From Mastigias papua (Eukaryota; Cnidaria; Scyphozoa; Rhizostomeae; Mastigiidae): a stretch of DNA of 64,000 nucleotides. The notes under the pieces are model-generated. The model saw only the letters and a list, made by a program, of their open reading frames with translations, was not told the origin of the DNA and made no database searches. Below, piece after piece: positions 1 to 12,979 of this stretch. Positions within the stretch are counted from its first letter, which is position 1; each line of letters starts with the position of its first letter. The position numbers and the translations under genes were made by a program. The DNA is taken from contig OZ025269.1 of NCBI GenBank assembly GCA_964019165.1, positions 5,669,379 to 5,733,378 of the forward strand. The letters are read 5' to 3'.

Positions 1-1575
1 GAAGATGTTATCAAAGGAAGTAGCTTTTTGCACTGGGTGTATTACTGAACATACTATAATGCCAAGAAACCATATCAGATACTATACTCAAATGCAAATA
101 TCCAGCAATATTGTCTGAGGATATACTTATTCCCAAAAATTCCTGATGTATTTTGCTTATACCCATTAAGTTATTGCTTAGGTTCAAGCTCATTTGGATA
201 AAACTAGGGTGAAGTAATAAATGCTGGCAATACCAAAGACATAGGGAAAATTGCTAGTAAAAGGCTTTGGACATCAAACCTTAGAGCGGTTAACCGTTTT
301 GCTCAAATTACTTGACATTAGTAAGGATGGACATACCAAATAAAATAGAATCTTAACACATACTTGACAGGCTTGTGATTTTCTGGTCTTAACATGTCTA
401 ACTCAGGACTGCGGCATTAAGAAATGACACTCTACTAGATCGGGCCTTCTGTGGTGTGAAAATTAAGTCAATCATCTTGAACAACAGGAAACAACTTATA
501 TTCACAATTCTTGATCTCAGTTGGTTTGTAACCGTTGCATAGTGCTTCAGAAATTCCTGTTAATAGATCGGAGTTACAGCGAGCAACCATCTTACCAGAT
601 TGTGAAACCATGCTGCAGTGAGCCTCGTTTTAAGATTTATTCCGGTCAGTCCATGGTTTCTTAATTCATGATATTTTACTGTTCAAAATACCACCGTTGC
701 TCGCGCCAGAACCTTAGCTACTTCATTTGAGCTTATGATTGGTGGAGGAGCAAAATTTGAAATTGTAATGTTGCTCACCGTCGCTCGCGCAAAAACTTGG
801 GTGTAAATGCGAAGTTCTGATTGGTAGAGAGCTAGACTTTGAACTTAATATGTTGCTCACCGTCGCTCCCGCCACAGAAAAGCTCGACAAAACATGGACC
901 ACTGTGGCTCCCGCCAGTTTTTGAAATATGAATTTCTTGTAAACTTACTGGTTATTCCACCTTACAGTACTGCATCTGATTGGCTCAAAATTGAAAACTA
1001 ATCCATTCCGTTAATCGTTCCATGATAAGCTTGGGTACGAAGATGAAGGGAACTAATGAGGCTAAAAGCATTGATATCCTTACCTTCATTTCGCATTTAA
1101 GTACTGAAAGTAGATCTAACAAATATGGTACTGGAAATCTGACTGTCGCCTAAGCGACGCTGGCAACCCCCTAGATCCGCCCCTGGTTTTGTAGTTCGGT
1201 AACTTCTTAGCTTTGTCACAATGATACTTCAGCTTACAAAGTTTCTCAGCTAATAAACTCTTCTGTCGGAGCTAGTATAGCAAGAACATAACTTGTTTGT
1301 AGTATGTATCAGTGTCCCAGTGCATGTTTTCTTATTATCCCTACCCTGGGTATTTTCATTTCCCCTAGTTAAATTTTCCTGTTATGACGATCTGCTCGCG
1401 CCTTGGTTTTCTATGATAGTTGGTTTGAGAGTTTTCGGCACGTCGTACATGATGTAAGTTCACAAAATGAATTCTGAACTTATTCACTGAAAGGAAAATG
1501 AGAAAGTTTATTCACCGTTCCATAAATCACGCTCTTTGAAACAAGCTGCCAATCTGAACAGGATAATCGCCGGCT
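1..1575. other. Gene-free left edge
   Basis: No exon with plausible splice sites or recognisable protein similarity was found here on either strand. The only structure seen is the degenerate tandem repeat around 690-930. Confidence 0.5.
690..930. repeat. Degenerate tandem repeat with CGCTCGCGCC-like cores
   Basis: Near-copies of a core reading roughly TTGCTCACCGTCGCTCGCGC occur near 692, 769, 851 and 898, spaced about 50 to 80 bases apart. They share flanking words such as 'gattggt' and 'aacttaatatgttgctcacc'. An isolated relative of the core is at about 1389. No coding potential is evident. Confidence 0.5.
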
Positions 1576-1631
1576 GTGCCCGCTGTTCCCTACTGTGTTA
1601 TGACACCAGTAAAAGATTGTGTATTCTTCAG

Positions 1632-1815
1632 ATCCGTATCAAAATTGATACGGATTGGGCTTCCGTCTACACTACCCCGAGCTATCCGTAGCAAAACTGG
1701 TACGGCTAGCCGTATCACTTTTGGTCCTTTTAGCAAAAGGATCAAAGGTGATCCGGACATTTGCAATCCCATTGCAAACGAGTGTAAACGGGGAAATCCG
1801 TATCACTTTTGCTAC
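1632..1815. repeat. Cluster of short palindromes (ATCCGTATCA family)
   Basis: Several short inverted repeats lie end to end: ATCCGTATCAAAATTGATAC at 1632 is nearly self-complementary, AGCAAAACTGGTACGGCTAG follows, and a reversed ATCCGTATCACTTTTGCTAC closes the block near 1796. Short ORFs across it on both strands are by-products of the symmetry. It may be a MITE remnant, but no clear ends or target duplication were found. Confidence 0.4.
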
Positions 1816-2120
1816 GGATTCACAAGGAGATTTCATCAGCACATGAGCGAGGCCACACTAGCCAAATCTTAAAATTTGGTGCTACTCAACTAACCTTGCG
1901 GCCCTGAGCCATCTTTGTTCTCTTGTAATCAATGATTACCTGGAGCAACAAGGAAACTTTCTCCTCTGTCCAGTTGAATTCTCTCCTGGAATTCCTTCTG
2001 CTACTGTTTGCCACTTCCATTTTTCAAATAAGATTAACAATCCAAATCAACAATCACTGACGGTTTTCGTATGCCAATGCCACCATACTGTTCTTTTATA
2101 AACATTGTTCGAACTGCCGT

Positions 2121-2655
<535 letters not shown>

Positions 2656-2836
2656 TGCGTCAACTGAATTAATGGCCTCTTTTACAATTTATATGCCTCC
2701 ATTTAGTTATGAATCAGTACTAGTGTAAACTGAAATCCTATCAATAGCAAACGTGATCCGGTGCAGTGTAAACGCGACCTAAGGCTGCTGTTCTGTAAGG
2801 CAATTAGTGTAATGAAGGCAAAGGCTTGTTAAAAAT

Positions 2837-5406
2837 ATGTCTCTAAATACAACGGCACCTACTTGCATTGCAAATGAAACACTCAGCGTGAATGTCTCAG
2901 GAAAGAACACCACATGCAGTCAACTACAGCCAAGGAATCAAGAAATTAAAGGCCCATCGATGCCTGGTGAAGCAAGGATATTTTTAATATGCCTTTACGT
3001 GTCAATTTTCCTTCTTGGTGTGACAGGAAACGCCGTTGTGTGTTGGGTTATTGGTAAAGTATTGTTACAAATTCTCGTAGGACAGTTTTTTATTTTGTTC
3101 TAATCGATTACTTTGCAATTATCTGATAGGTTAAAGATGATAAAAATACACTTATTATGCCTGCAGTAGTTTTAAAGTTTAGTTGTTTTATAAGGCTCAC
3201 TTTTTCTTAATCAATGTTAGTTCGCTTGGTACATAATATACAGTATGTTATATTAGTGGCAATTCAAATAACAAACTACATTACAGATGACTGCAAGCGT
3301 AATTCTGGGCTTTTCTTAGTGACAAAGTAATTAATCAAAGGCAGTAGGGGATTACCACGATAGTAACATGTCCTTAATAATCAAATCAGTAGATAATAGA
3401 CAGTTGTGATTTCATTCTTTACTGTTATCATAGATACAGAGGTGTGCCGAAGGAATTTTGAGTGGGGAAGGGGTGCAGCAAAAGAATCTACGGACAGGAT
3501 AGGACAAAGCACCATACCTACCGGCAAACCATAAACATTATGTAATTTTCACTGACAAAGCATAAAATTACAAACCGCTTTTGCAACCTGTGACAAGTGA
3601 GACACCCCCACACTTCCCTTCACTTTGACACGCCGCTGAATAGACAATAATAACAACTCTCTTAGGGTTCTCTTTAATTCCACTATTGGATACTCAAAAT
3701 CGATATTTCCATGACCTCAGAAATATCATCAACTGACCAGCGCTAAAAATTGGCTCAATACCTCGGAGTGTTACATCAGCAAGTATCTATTGCTATTATG
3801 CTCACATCCGTAGGTAAGAAGAAAGAATTATCTGGTGGTGACGTCTTCATGGTCTCATTAGCCGCTGCTGATTTCTTGGCGTCTTTGTTTGTTCCAATAC
3901 TAACTATTCACGATTTCTTATCGAATTTAAGGTGGCATCTGGCACCCGTAATGTGCAATATCTTGCCAGCTATATCTCCCATTTCTCTTGTTGCATCATC
4001 TTGGTCAATGGTTTTGATTGCAGCAGATCGATACAGGTATTGCGAATTACACTTTACTAAGTAGAGAATTAACCTTCCCATGAATAAACTAGGAAAAGGA
4101 ATCTCCTTTGAAATTAAAATATCTTCATTAAGACAAACTTAACAATTGTTCAAAGGGAGTATATTTTGGGTACAGCAAAAGTGTTAAAATCTGGGTGAGA
4201 AAAATGTATCAGATATGAGTGTATTGTTAATATGCAAAAGTCTAGGTTCAATTTAATTCATGACTTTTATTAGATAGCTGGTAATTGGCAATAGCATATA
4301 AACATAAAACATCAAATGTAAATAAATACCTTGTCATTTTCATTTCATCGCCTATCCCAAAGTTTGACAAACACTTGCTACTTATAGCTTTATTGGTACA
4401 ACTGAGATAACGCAAAAGAATCATGCAAAGACAGATGAGTTCTAATGCAAATCTTTCCAGTGCATTTTGCGACAGAAGATCCGCAACACCTGCAATATAA
4501 CTCTGCTCACAAAATATAGATTTGTCAAGCAATCAATACAGAAATGCTCTAAGGCGGGACATTCTGCTTAACAGCTGCACGGTTTAGACCTGTAGCCCAT
4601 CATATTCATTCCATGAAGAATACTTATCTTGCTCAGTCTATTCTCTTTTTCATATTAGAATAATTGTAACACCGATGAAGCGCCGCCTGCCGAAGACCAT
4701 GAAGCTATGTGGAATTGCCTTTACTTGGGCAATTGCCATTGGCATTTCTGTGCCGTATATCTTAACGCAGAAATATCAGAAACATTTGGGAGAATACTTC
4801 TGCCTGGAGCATGAGTCTGTTATGACCCAGAAACAAAAGGATTACTACGTCATCTTACTGCTGGTGATTGGCTGGGCCCTACCAATCCTCATAGTTACTG
4901 TGCTGTATGGTCTTTGTATACACAAGCTGAGAGGAAGCACCTTCAAGAATGATAGCAATATCAGCATGAAAAGAAGGGAAGTCGAGAACAGGAGAGTGAT
5001 CAATATGTTCGTCTTGGTCTCAGTATTGTTCTGTCTATGCACATTGCCGTATGCAATTCTGTATGCTGCTATTAACTTTCTCCTTGCGTACAAAAGAAAC
5101 GAGGTCGACTTCGAACTCATTTGGATACTAAATTATTCCCTGTTTGCTCTTTCGAGTATCAACAGCTGCCTAAATCCGTTTATCTACGCCAACAGGCAAC
5201 CGGAAATCAGAGCGTTTGCGAAAGTGGCATGGAATAAGCTATGCTGTAAAGCTGCAACCCACACATCACTCCAGACTGCAAGAATGAACAAATACGGGGT
5301 GCCTTCGGGAGATAACAGGAGCACGCGTGTATCAGAGGTAACAAATTCGTCAACCACGAAAACTTCCACGACAGCATCCTTCCAAAACAAAGCATTCGAT
5401 GAATAA
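2837..5406 (+). CDS. Rhodopsin-class (class A) peptide-type GPCR, three exons
   Basis: Seven-helix receptor of the plasma membrane. Exons are 2837-3053, 3814-4036 and 4659-5406. All junctions are GT-AG and the phases (1, then 2) match, giving 395 residues. The first exon holds four N-glycosylation sequons (N4, N13, N19, N24) and helix 1 with GN at 64-65. Helix 2 has the LAAAD aspartate (D92). Helix 3 has C120 and the DRY motif at 144-146. W170 marks helix 4, C195 can pair with C120, P222 marks helix 5, and NPFIY at 319-323 ends helix 7. Helix 6 reads FCLCTLPY, so the usual toggle tryptophan of CWxP is threonine (T275). A cysteine pair after helix 8 could be palmitoylated and the tail is rich in Ser/Thr. 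The overall look is that of neuropeptide receptors. The ligand cannot be named. Confidence 0.9.
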
Positions 5407-5990
5407 CATATGCTAGGCGCAAGCAACTCAATGTTACAGTTCTTTAAAGTAGTAAATGAAACGTCACGAATCTGAATCAGCATCTTCCTTTACTATAAAT
5501 TTTCGAATTTGCCCCACTGACATAAAGCTCCCACAGTATATCATTATGTGAATCTTCAAGTTGCTTAATAAGCCTCCATCACAGAAGGCTTTCTTATAAG
5601 ACTTTCTGAAAAAAGACTTTCTTATAAGCGGTTGCTTATACATCACTTTGTCTTATAAGGAACCCAGCTCAAAGCCTAGTTCCAAAAGTTCCTTATTGTT
5701 TAGACCTCCAAGTGTCAAATTGTAGTACTAAAAGTTCTTTAATAGTTCCTTAATTTTCACTCCACTTTTACTACCATACACATGGTACAGACACAAGTAA
5801 ACATTGAAATCCTGAATTTTGCCTTTGACTTTGGCTGTTACTTAAGATCAATGAAAAATGAAAGATTTATACACAAATACACAAGCATAGCAAACAATCT
5901 ATAGGGGTTTTGGCTGCAACTGAATGGAACCAGCTTTCTAATTCTTGGTTACTTGCTGTTATAAAAAATTTCCACTTGAAAAGCTCAATA

Positions 5991-6405
5991 TGCCCAGCGC
6001 ACACTATTGATTTTTGTCGCCACCGACTGCGATTTTTCTTGCTGTCAACAAAAGTCCAAAAGTCGCAGGTCTGCGGGGAAGCGAAACAGAAAACTTTTGT
6101 TGCCAGCGACAAAAACAAATATCTAGCATGTTTGATATTTGTTTTTGTCGCCAGCGACTAAAAACAGAAGATCGCAAGTATGCCGGGGTGCAAAAACATT
6201 TCTCTGGTCGATGCACCAATCAGTGACTGTTTCATCGCACGTGATATTATGCAAAGTGGCAGTATGGAGGCGACATCGAAAGGAGCATATTCGTTTTCAT
6301 GGATAACAGAATGAAAGAAATCGCAAGTGTGCAGGCTACACAACCAGTCGCCAGCGACAAAAATCGTAGTCGTTGGCGACAAAAATCGCTAGTGTGCGCT
6401 AGGCA
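5991..6405. mobile_element. MITE with ~45-bp terminal inverted repeats (TTTTTGTCGCC type)
   Basis: The left end ATGCCCAGCGCACACTATTG and the inverse of the right end ATGCCTAGCGCACACTAGCG match for about 45 bases, continuing through GATTTTTGTCGCCA. TTTTTGTCGCCAGCGAC words recur inside in both directions. It has no coding capacity and sits inside the longer inverted-repeat element. Confidence 0.75.
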
Positions 6406-6765
6406 TTAAGGAATTATTTGCTTTAGTAGTGAAAGTACATAAAATTTTCAGCATTCTACATGTAAGTTCCTCATAAAGTGGTTCCTTATAAAAAAGCGTG
6501 TATTTCAACCTTTATTTTTGTATTATAGACCAGTGGTCAACCCGCGATGGCATTCCATCGGGCCCGCCGAATGTACTTAACGTTAGTGAAGTAGTTTTAT
6601 CGTTCGTTTTATGGTTGCGCAATGATGTGTAAAATGATGCTCCTATGTTCTTGCGGATCCACATTCTTGCTGGATCCAGATTATTGCATCTTTTTTATCG
6701 GTATTACGTCTCCTTCTCAGAGCTTTCGTCCTGGCTTGCAAGTATTGAGCTGAACGATTATGCGA

Positions 6766-7071
6766 CAGTGGCGTAACCGACATAGAGATTGGAGCTAGAG
6801 CACCTCCAAAGGCCCCCCAAGACTTTGAGGCCCCAAGGCAGCCCCTCAGAAGTTCTCATGGTACAGGTCTTATGCATTTATTGATGTAAAAATGCATTTA
6901 ATATGCCTATGCCTCCTAATTCAAAAGTCGCCACCTTTTGCTTGTTTTCTCCCTTATCAAAGAGTCAAAATTCGTCATTTTGTTTAGATTTGGGAAAAAT
7001 TGTAAGCTTCAAAAAGCCTTCAAACGAATAAAATATTCATAAAGGTCCCAAGCTATGCTGTCACGCCACTG
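6766..7071. mobile_element. hAT-like non-autonomous element
   Basis: The ends read CAGTGGCGTAAC and GTCACGCCACTG, a short inverted repeat of the CAGTGGCG type common in hAT elements. No matching 8-bp target duplication was found, so the class is tentative. Confidence 0.45.
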
Positions 7072-7999
7072 GGCCCGAGCTCATCATTATTTCAGTTATC
7101 TGGGGCCGCTATACCAAAACATATGGTGATCCTAGTTATAGACAAAAAAAATGTTGACAATAAGTCTTATAGGCATGTGTCAGATAATTTCATAAGTCCC
7201 TTTGAAGTCCTCCCCTTGAACAAGCCCCTATCCAAAGAAATCAATAATAATAAGCCCCTTCATGGCCATCTGTAAAAGTTGGTAGGATTTCTTAGGCTAC
7301 TATGTGTATTGTATTGATGTGATTTGTGTTTTATTCTTATTTTACAACTAAAAAGATATTATTTTTAGAAATTACCAGCCCCACGTTTATCAATTTTCAA
7401 AATTGCTTCTTCCGATCACACCCTTGATTATAAGAGACTAAGGATTAGATAGCACCACTGCGCTGCATATTTATCATCATTATCAGACAATAAAGTTATA
7501 CTTTTGCAACCTGTAAACTTATGTGTTAGATCAGACAGGTTCGTACATTCGTGTCATACTCCCGAAGCATAAATTCTATCGGCAAAATAATCAAAATTGG
7601 CACATTCAGTAAGCAACTTGCTGAATTAGATGCTGCGGAGTAGGAGGCAGTTCATAAGCTTGCTACATTTATAGAATCACAAAATTTGCCAACAAATGGA
7701 GCGTATAATACTTGAAAATTTAAGCAGATACTCTTAAATCCTGTGAACCACGCCCATTTTCTAGGCAGATTGTAGGTCCTACAATCCCCCAAAGAAAATG
7801 TCAAGGAACGACACTGTACTAAGTAACGCCAACAAAATAAATTGAAATTATCATACCGTTATCTAATTAAGAGAAGAAAAAACTATTCCTTCTACTCATT
7901 CATGTGAAGTTTTCTTTTGAGAAGTTAACCGAATCTGTTATACACAAATCGGTCGACACAAATTGGGTAGAAACGAAAATAGTCAGTATCAAAGCAATC

Positions 8000-8390
8000 T
8001 GTCCAGTCTACCAGATTTATGTCTAACCGATTTATGTATATAATGTATAGCCATCTTATGATGTATAACCGATTTCTGTTTATCAACCGCTTTATGTATA
8101 ACCAACCTATGTATGTTTAAGCGATTTCTATATATCAAACCGCTTTATGTATAACCAACTTATATATGTATAACCGATTTATGCGTATAAAACCGTATTA
8201 TATATGTCTAGCCAACTTATACCTATCTAAACGATTTATGTATACCTTACCGATTTACGTATGTCTTACCGATTTACGTATGTCTTACCGATTTACGTAT
8301 GTCTTACCGATTTACGTATGTCTAACCAGCCCTTATATCTAAACGATTTATGTTTGTCTAACCAATTTATGTATGTCTAACAGAAGGATA
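8000..8390. repeat. Minisatellite, ~19-bp unit
   Basis: Tandem copies of a unit close to CTTACCGATTTACGTATGT run through this interval. Four copies near 8248-8322 are almost identical, and older copies to the left drift to ACCGATTTATGTATAT and ACCGCTTTATGTAT. It lies inside the long-inverted-repeat element. Confidence 0.85.
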
Positions 8391-8911
8391 CCTTTCAGAA
8401 GAATAACAAAGCTCAGAATTCATGAAATCGTAAAGTGCAAATAAGAACAATATTTAGACTCATATATAATACTCAATTGGATCTTTCTATATCTGTATCT
8501 TCTCTTTTAATAGCAAAGCAAGTCCTATTTTCCAATTCTGTTATCATTTTGTCTTGTTTTCAGGATAAGGTGACAGCAGGAAGTTTGCGAATTCTGTCTC
8601 TATCTTTTTTGAGAATATTGAAGCTGGTTCCATTCATTTGCAGCCAAACCCCGATTGGATTATTTGCTATGCTTATGTTAAGTCCTTCATTTTTCATCGA
8701 TATTACATTACAGCCAAAATTAAAGGCAAAGTTCAGGATTTCAATGATATACAAGTGCCTGTACCATTTTTATGGCACTAATTGTGCACTGAAAATTAAG
8801 GAACTGGTAAGGAACTGTTAGTACTACAATTTGATTATTGGAGGCCCAAAATAAGGAACTTTTGGAACAAGGCCTTGAGCTAGGTTCCTTATAAAAAGCG
8901 TGTATGTCAAA

Positions 8912-11090
8912 AAACATGGTTGATTGGCAAAGTCCAACACAATAAATGCTTATAATAACAAAACAGCAATTCATTACACAGTGGGCCCAGGGGTGGTAAT
9001 TTGGACAAAAATGGCTATGAAAGGATTAACATAAAATTTATATTTCTGAAACTAGAAAGAATTTCTGATTCAATGCAACAAGAATCAGCTGAATATCACT
9101 TCTGTAAGAAAAGTTGTATTAATTTGAAATTAAGAATATGTATAGAATCTAACGATAAGTAAAACTTTCAAACAGTTCAATAAAAATTTCAGAATATTGT
9201 GAAAATACCTGTAAGAATAACAGCGTTTCACAAATTTCCGTACACATAACCCATTTCTGACAACCAGCGTTTATTGCTATTATAAAAACCACATTATTTG
9301 ACAGTTCAGCCCGTCATTGGCTCATTTTGGGTGTCTTTCAAAAGAGTTGGGTGCTCAGAATATTCAATATTGAGGTATCCAATTCACGAAAAATTTCTAT
9401 TTATCCTCAAATTGCACCATGAAGATGGATTCTGGACATATATATAAAAAATATATATATATATATCCTGAACCATTGATAAATGTGCTATAGGAATCAA
9501 TAATTCATATATTATAACCAAATCCGGTTTTAGAGCAATGCAATAAGATTGCAGGAACATAGAACCAATTTCGGCGATCAACTAAATTCTTTGCAACTGT
9601 GGGGCTTCCCTCAATACAGTATGTCTTATTCCAGCAAAACAACAACTCTCCTAAGTCATAGGAATTAGATCACTTTGACCACAGATCATGCAACAGCCTA
9701 GTTTTTAGATAGATTAGATCCTTATTGTCCCAGATTTTGTCCGATTTTCTAGAGCCGAGGGGCCCAAAATAACAGTATTTTTGCAGAAAATCCTCAAACA
9801 TTTGTTATTATCCTCAAATTACACCTAAGAGAAGGATTGTGGACAGATGTTATGTATATAGATACTGCTTCCCTGATGTATATGCTATAAGAATCAATAT
9901 TTTATAGAGTATAATCAAGTCTGAAGTTAGAGCAATGCAACAAAAATTCTAGGGACGTAGAACCAATTTTGCCGATCAGGCGAGTTTTCCGCAACTGTCA
10001 GCCTACTCTCAATACAGAACATACTGACCATAGACCATGTAGATACCTATTTTTTGAATAAATTAGACCAAGTAATATTGGTCCTGTGTCATGCAAGAAA
10101 CAGGAAAGCAGAAATTTACATTTCTGCATAAAATTGAAGTCATATAAAAAAGTCCTCAAGACCGTAGACTGCAAACTGATGTGCATTGTGAGTCCGTACG
10201 GTCTGATCTATAGATTTACAAACTGTGCACAGTTTTCTCTCAATATAGTTCGATGTAATGTGGATTAAATATGGATCAGACCTTTCTAATAAACGGTGGT
10301 GCATATCTTCAATTTGATAATTATTATTGCATTTTCTGCTGAGGCGTTCTGAGTAGTTGCGTATGTCTCTATTATTTGTCTCTATTATTTGCCTTCTTCA
10401 GAATACCAACCTATACTTTCCGCATCGTTCATTTCAATTAACTTGTAATGTATCAGCTATAGAACCAGGGGTGCTAATATGCAAAATAACAGAAGAAAAT
10501 TCTGGTTGAACAGCTGGAGAAAAGATTGGATAATTTTATGTAACTAAAGGAAATTCTGGCTCAATTCCAGATGAACCTTTAAAAAGTCTGTTGGTACTAT
10601 AGAACTTCACTACAGCACGAAAAGCGGTACCATGTTCTAGGCATACTGAAAAGCTTTTTTCATCCGACACTCGTCAGATGAATCTTTCTCAAATGCATCA
10701 ACTGAACAGTAAGATTTCATTGCCACTCATTGGCACTAGCTCTGCCAGTATCACTCGTTCACATTATTCCTCTAGTACTTGCGAATTGCAGAATTGAGCT
10801 CACTTTACCAACCTGGTTCTAAATTACAGCTAGGAGGTAATTGACTGTTCACTATGGCATAATATCCCCTGTATGATGGCTTCCTCCCTCTCTCTCTTCA
10901 ATCGAAGAGAATAATTCAAATAGTTGTTTCTCTGTAAACTCAATAGCTTCCATTTTCAATATTCAAAATTTATCTCAGTCATAATTACCATTTGCACTAG
11001 TTCGTAGCTCAGTCATTTGTATCTTCACGCATTGTCATATAAAATTATTGCTTTAATTTTTAGAGATTCTGTTGTTAAGGAAAACAGAGT
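8912..11090. other. Gene-free stretch containing a ~400-bp spaced direct repeat
   Basis: No gene was recognised. Segments at about 9384-9630 and 9785-10025 are diverged direct copies, sharing words such as TATCCTCAAATT, GGATT.TGGACA, TAGAGCAATGCAA and ACATAGAACCAATTT. A weaker echo (TCTCAATATAG) occurs near 10240. Confidence 0.55.
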
Positions 11091-11108
11091 CTCCTAACTA
11101 CAACTCAC

Positions 11109-11301
11109 TTTGCTGCCCTAAGCTCAGCGAAGCAATGGCTTTTTCTTTGATCTCTTTCTTCTTTAAAAATCGATCGATACAATCGAAAATGGCGCTAGAT
11201 TTTTCTTCGAAGTCCTTGCATTTCACAACTTTTCCGTTGCTTGCTTTGACGGTGGCATGTAAAGTTTTAAACCTTGCTTTACTTCGGTACCTCAAGCACA
11301 A
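11109..11301 (-). other. Candidate orphan exon (Lys/Glu-rich)
   Basis: A minus-strand frame reads a charged peptide including DFEEKSSAIFDCIDRFL and KEIKEKAIASLSLGQQ, and runs into a good donor, AAA|GTGAGT, at 11109. No partner exon with matching phase was found and no family was recognised. It could be a lone exon, a transposon remnant or chance. The overlapping plus-strand ORF looks less protein-like. Confidence 0.25.
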
Positions 11302-11399
11302 GGTTCGTGAGCTTCGTGCAATACTGTTATACGTTTTAGCTGTATACTTTTTATATTATCCGTTTCTACTTGGTGCCATAAGGAAAGTTCCATAAAAAC

Positions 11400-12975
11400 A
11401 GTTTACTTGACTGAATATGTATCAGATTAACAGTCGATGCCACCTTTCAATATCAATTACGACCTTTTCATCACGGGTTCTTTCCTTTACCCGAAGTTTC
11501 TAGTAGGGTACTCTGACCCAAATACCCCTTCATATGGGTAGTAAATAGAATCATACTTTTTCAGTGAATCATCTGATTTAAAAATACAATTAGAATGAGG
11601 GGTCATACTCCTTCATACGACAAAAATTGACCAAGTTATGCTTAAATTACCACATAATCGCATTCTGGGCCCACTGTGCATTGGGCTGTACACGGTCTAA
11701 CACATTTTTTTTCATATAATATGTTCTTGCTTGTCTCTTTTCTTTTCCTTCTCCAAATTGCCGAGTTTCTTCTTGTTTCCTCATGTTTCTTCTTGGCGTC
11801 CCGTGCATCTTCCTATCTCCTTTCAGTTACTGTTTTTTTTAAAATTTCACGCCTCCATTAGCTTTCCTTTGTTGTTGTCCTTCCCATAATCGTTGATGGT
11901 TAAATCCCGAATATGCTTCTACACAAGGGTTGGGGGAATATACGATGTTTATCTAAACTATCAGTTGTGACATGCATCTCCCAAATGCTAGGCTTGCCAA
12001 TAGCAATAAGAAACAACGGCAGTTTTTCACAGTTATTCTACAAAATAGACCAGTAGGCGGAAAATATTTTGAAGAGGCACCTTTCAATTCGATTTTATAG
12101 AAGTCCCAGATTGATCCCTGAGCCAAAAATTGAATGCACAATTTGTTGTGGCCAAGATATAAACAAGTTCGAAATAAGTAACCGTCCTTTGCAACTCAAA
12201 AAGACTGCTGAATCGTATAACAACAACATGATAGAAGAAAACTTAAAGATTAGAAGAAAATGTGGAAAATCGAGGGGGTAAATTGCTCGCAAAAATCTCA
12301 TGCACTTTGTGAAAAAAATCACAAAATATCATATAAATCGCAGGCAAAAGCTGAGACAATTCGCAAAAAGCATGAAAAATTAAAGAAAAATCACATTAAA
12401 AGTCACAAAAATCACAAGATATCACAACAATCTCCTACACTTTTCAACGAGTCATGCATCCCTCGTGGACAATAATAAAGAGGGTTTTAAACAAAGACCC
12501 AAATCATAGTTCTCACCTGTTATCATCCACGAAGGTCAGTGTGTTGAGAAGCCTAATGAAATTGGATAGGCCTTCAATGGTCCAGAACTTATTTCCATGG
12601 GTCCAAAACTAGCCATCTTTCAAGCTAATCAAGAAAACCGCATAGGAACAAATCTCTATCTTTGTGAAGGATACTTGGATCACAAAAGTTTGCTAGCTAA
12701 GGTATCTAGGTGTGGTATATGAAGAATTCCCCAGGAATTTCTTGTAACGTGCTCAATTGATAGAGTATATGGGGTCCTTGTTAGTGGTTAGCACCCTTGA
12801 TTAGCCCATCTGTCGCATGCTGTACTTATAATATACAGCATGGATGGGATCACTGGGCCACAACGATGTGACTCAACTCTCAATTATGGCTCCTAGTAGT
12901 CGGTTGTGCACGCTGGCGGGCATTCCCTGGGGGCTTCCACTCCAGTGGTGTTAAACTAAGCAAAGGAAATAGACA
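11400..12975. other. Gene-free stretch
   Basis: AT-rich DNA with only short lysine-rich ORFs that show no splice structure. Nothing recognisable was seen until LINE-like sequence begins near 12980. Confidence 0.5.
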
Positions 12976-12979
12976 CCAT

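Larger units (their letters stand above)
5638..8904. mobile_element. Long-inverted-repeat (foldback-like) DNA element, 3.3 kb
   Basis: The first roughly 300 bases (about 5640-5945) return inverted at about 8600-8904. The shared blocks include CTTATAAGGAACC..AGCTCAA, TTCCAAAAGTTCCTTATT, AAATTGTAGTACTAAAAGTT, CATAGCAAACAATCTATAGG and GAATGGAACCAGCTT. The outer right end reads ATAAAAAGCGTGTA, the terminus shared by several smaller elements in this window. Between the arms lie two nested transposons and a minisatellite, so the interior is composite. No transposase was recognised. Confidence 0.65.

Noticed and set aside
4845..5483. Minus-strand ORFs over the third GPCR exon
   Set aside because: Shadows of a clearly coding exon; no splice structure or similarity of their own.
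12260..12475. Lys/His-rich plus-strand ORF
   Set aside because: Product of repeated AAAAATCACA words; no splice sites or domain.
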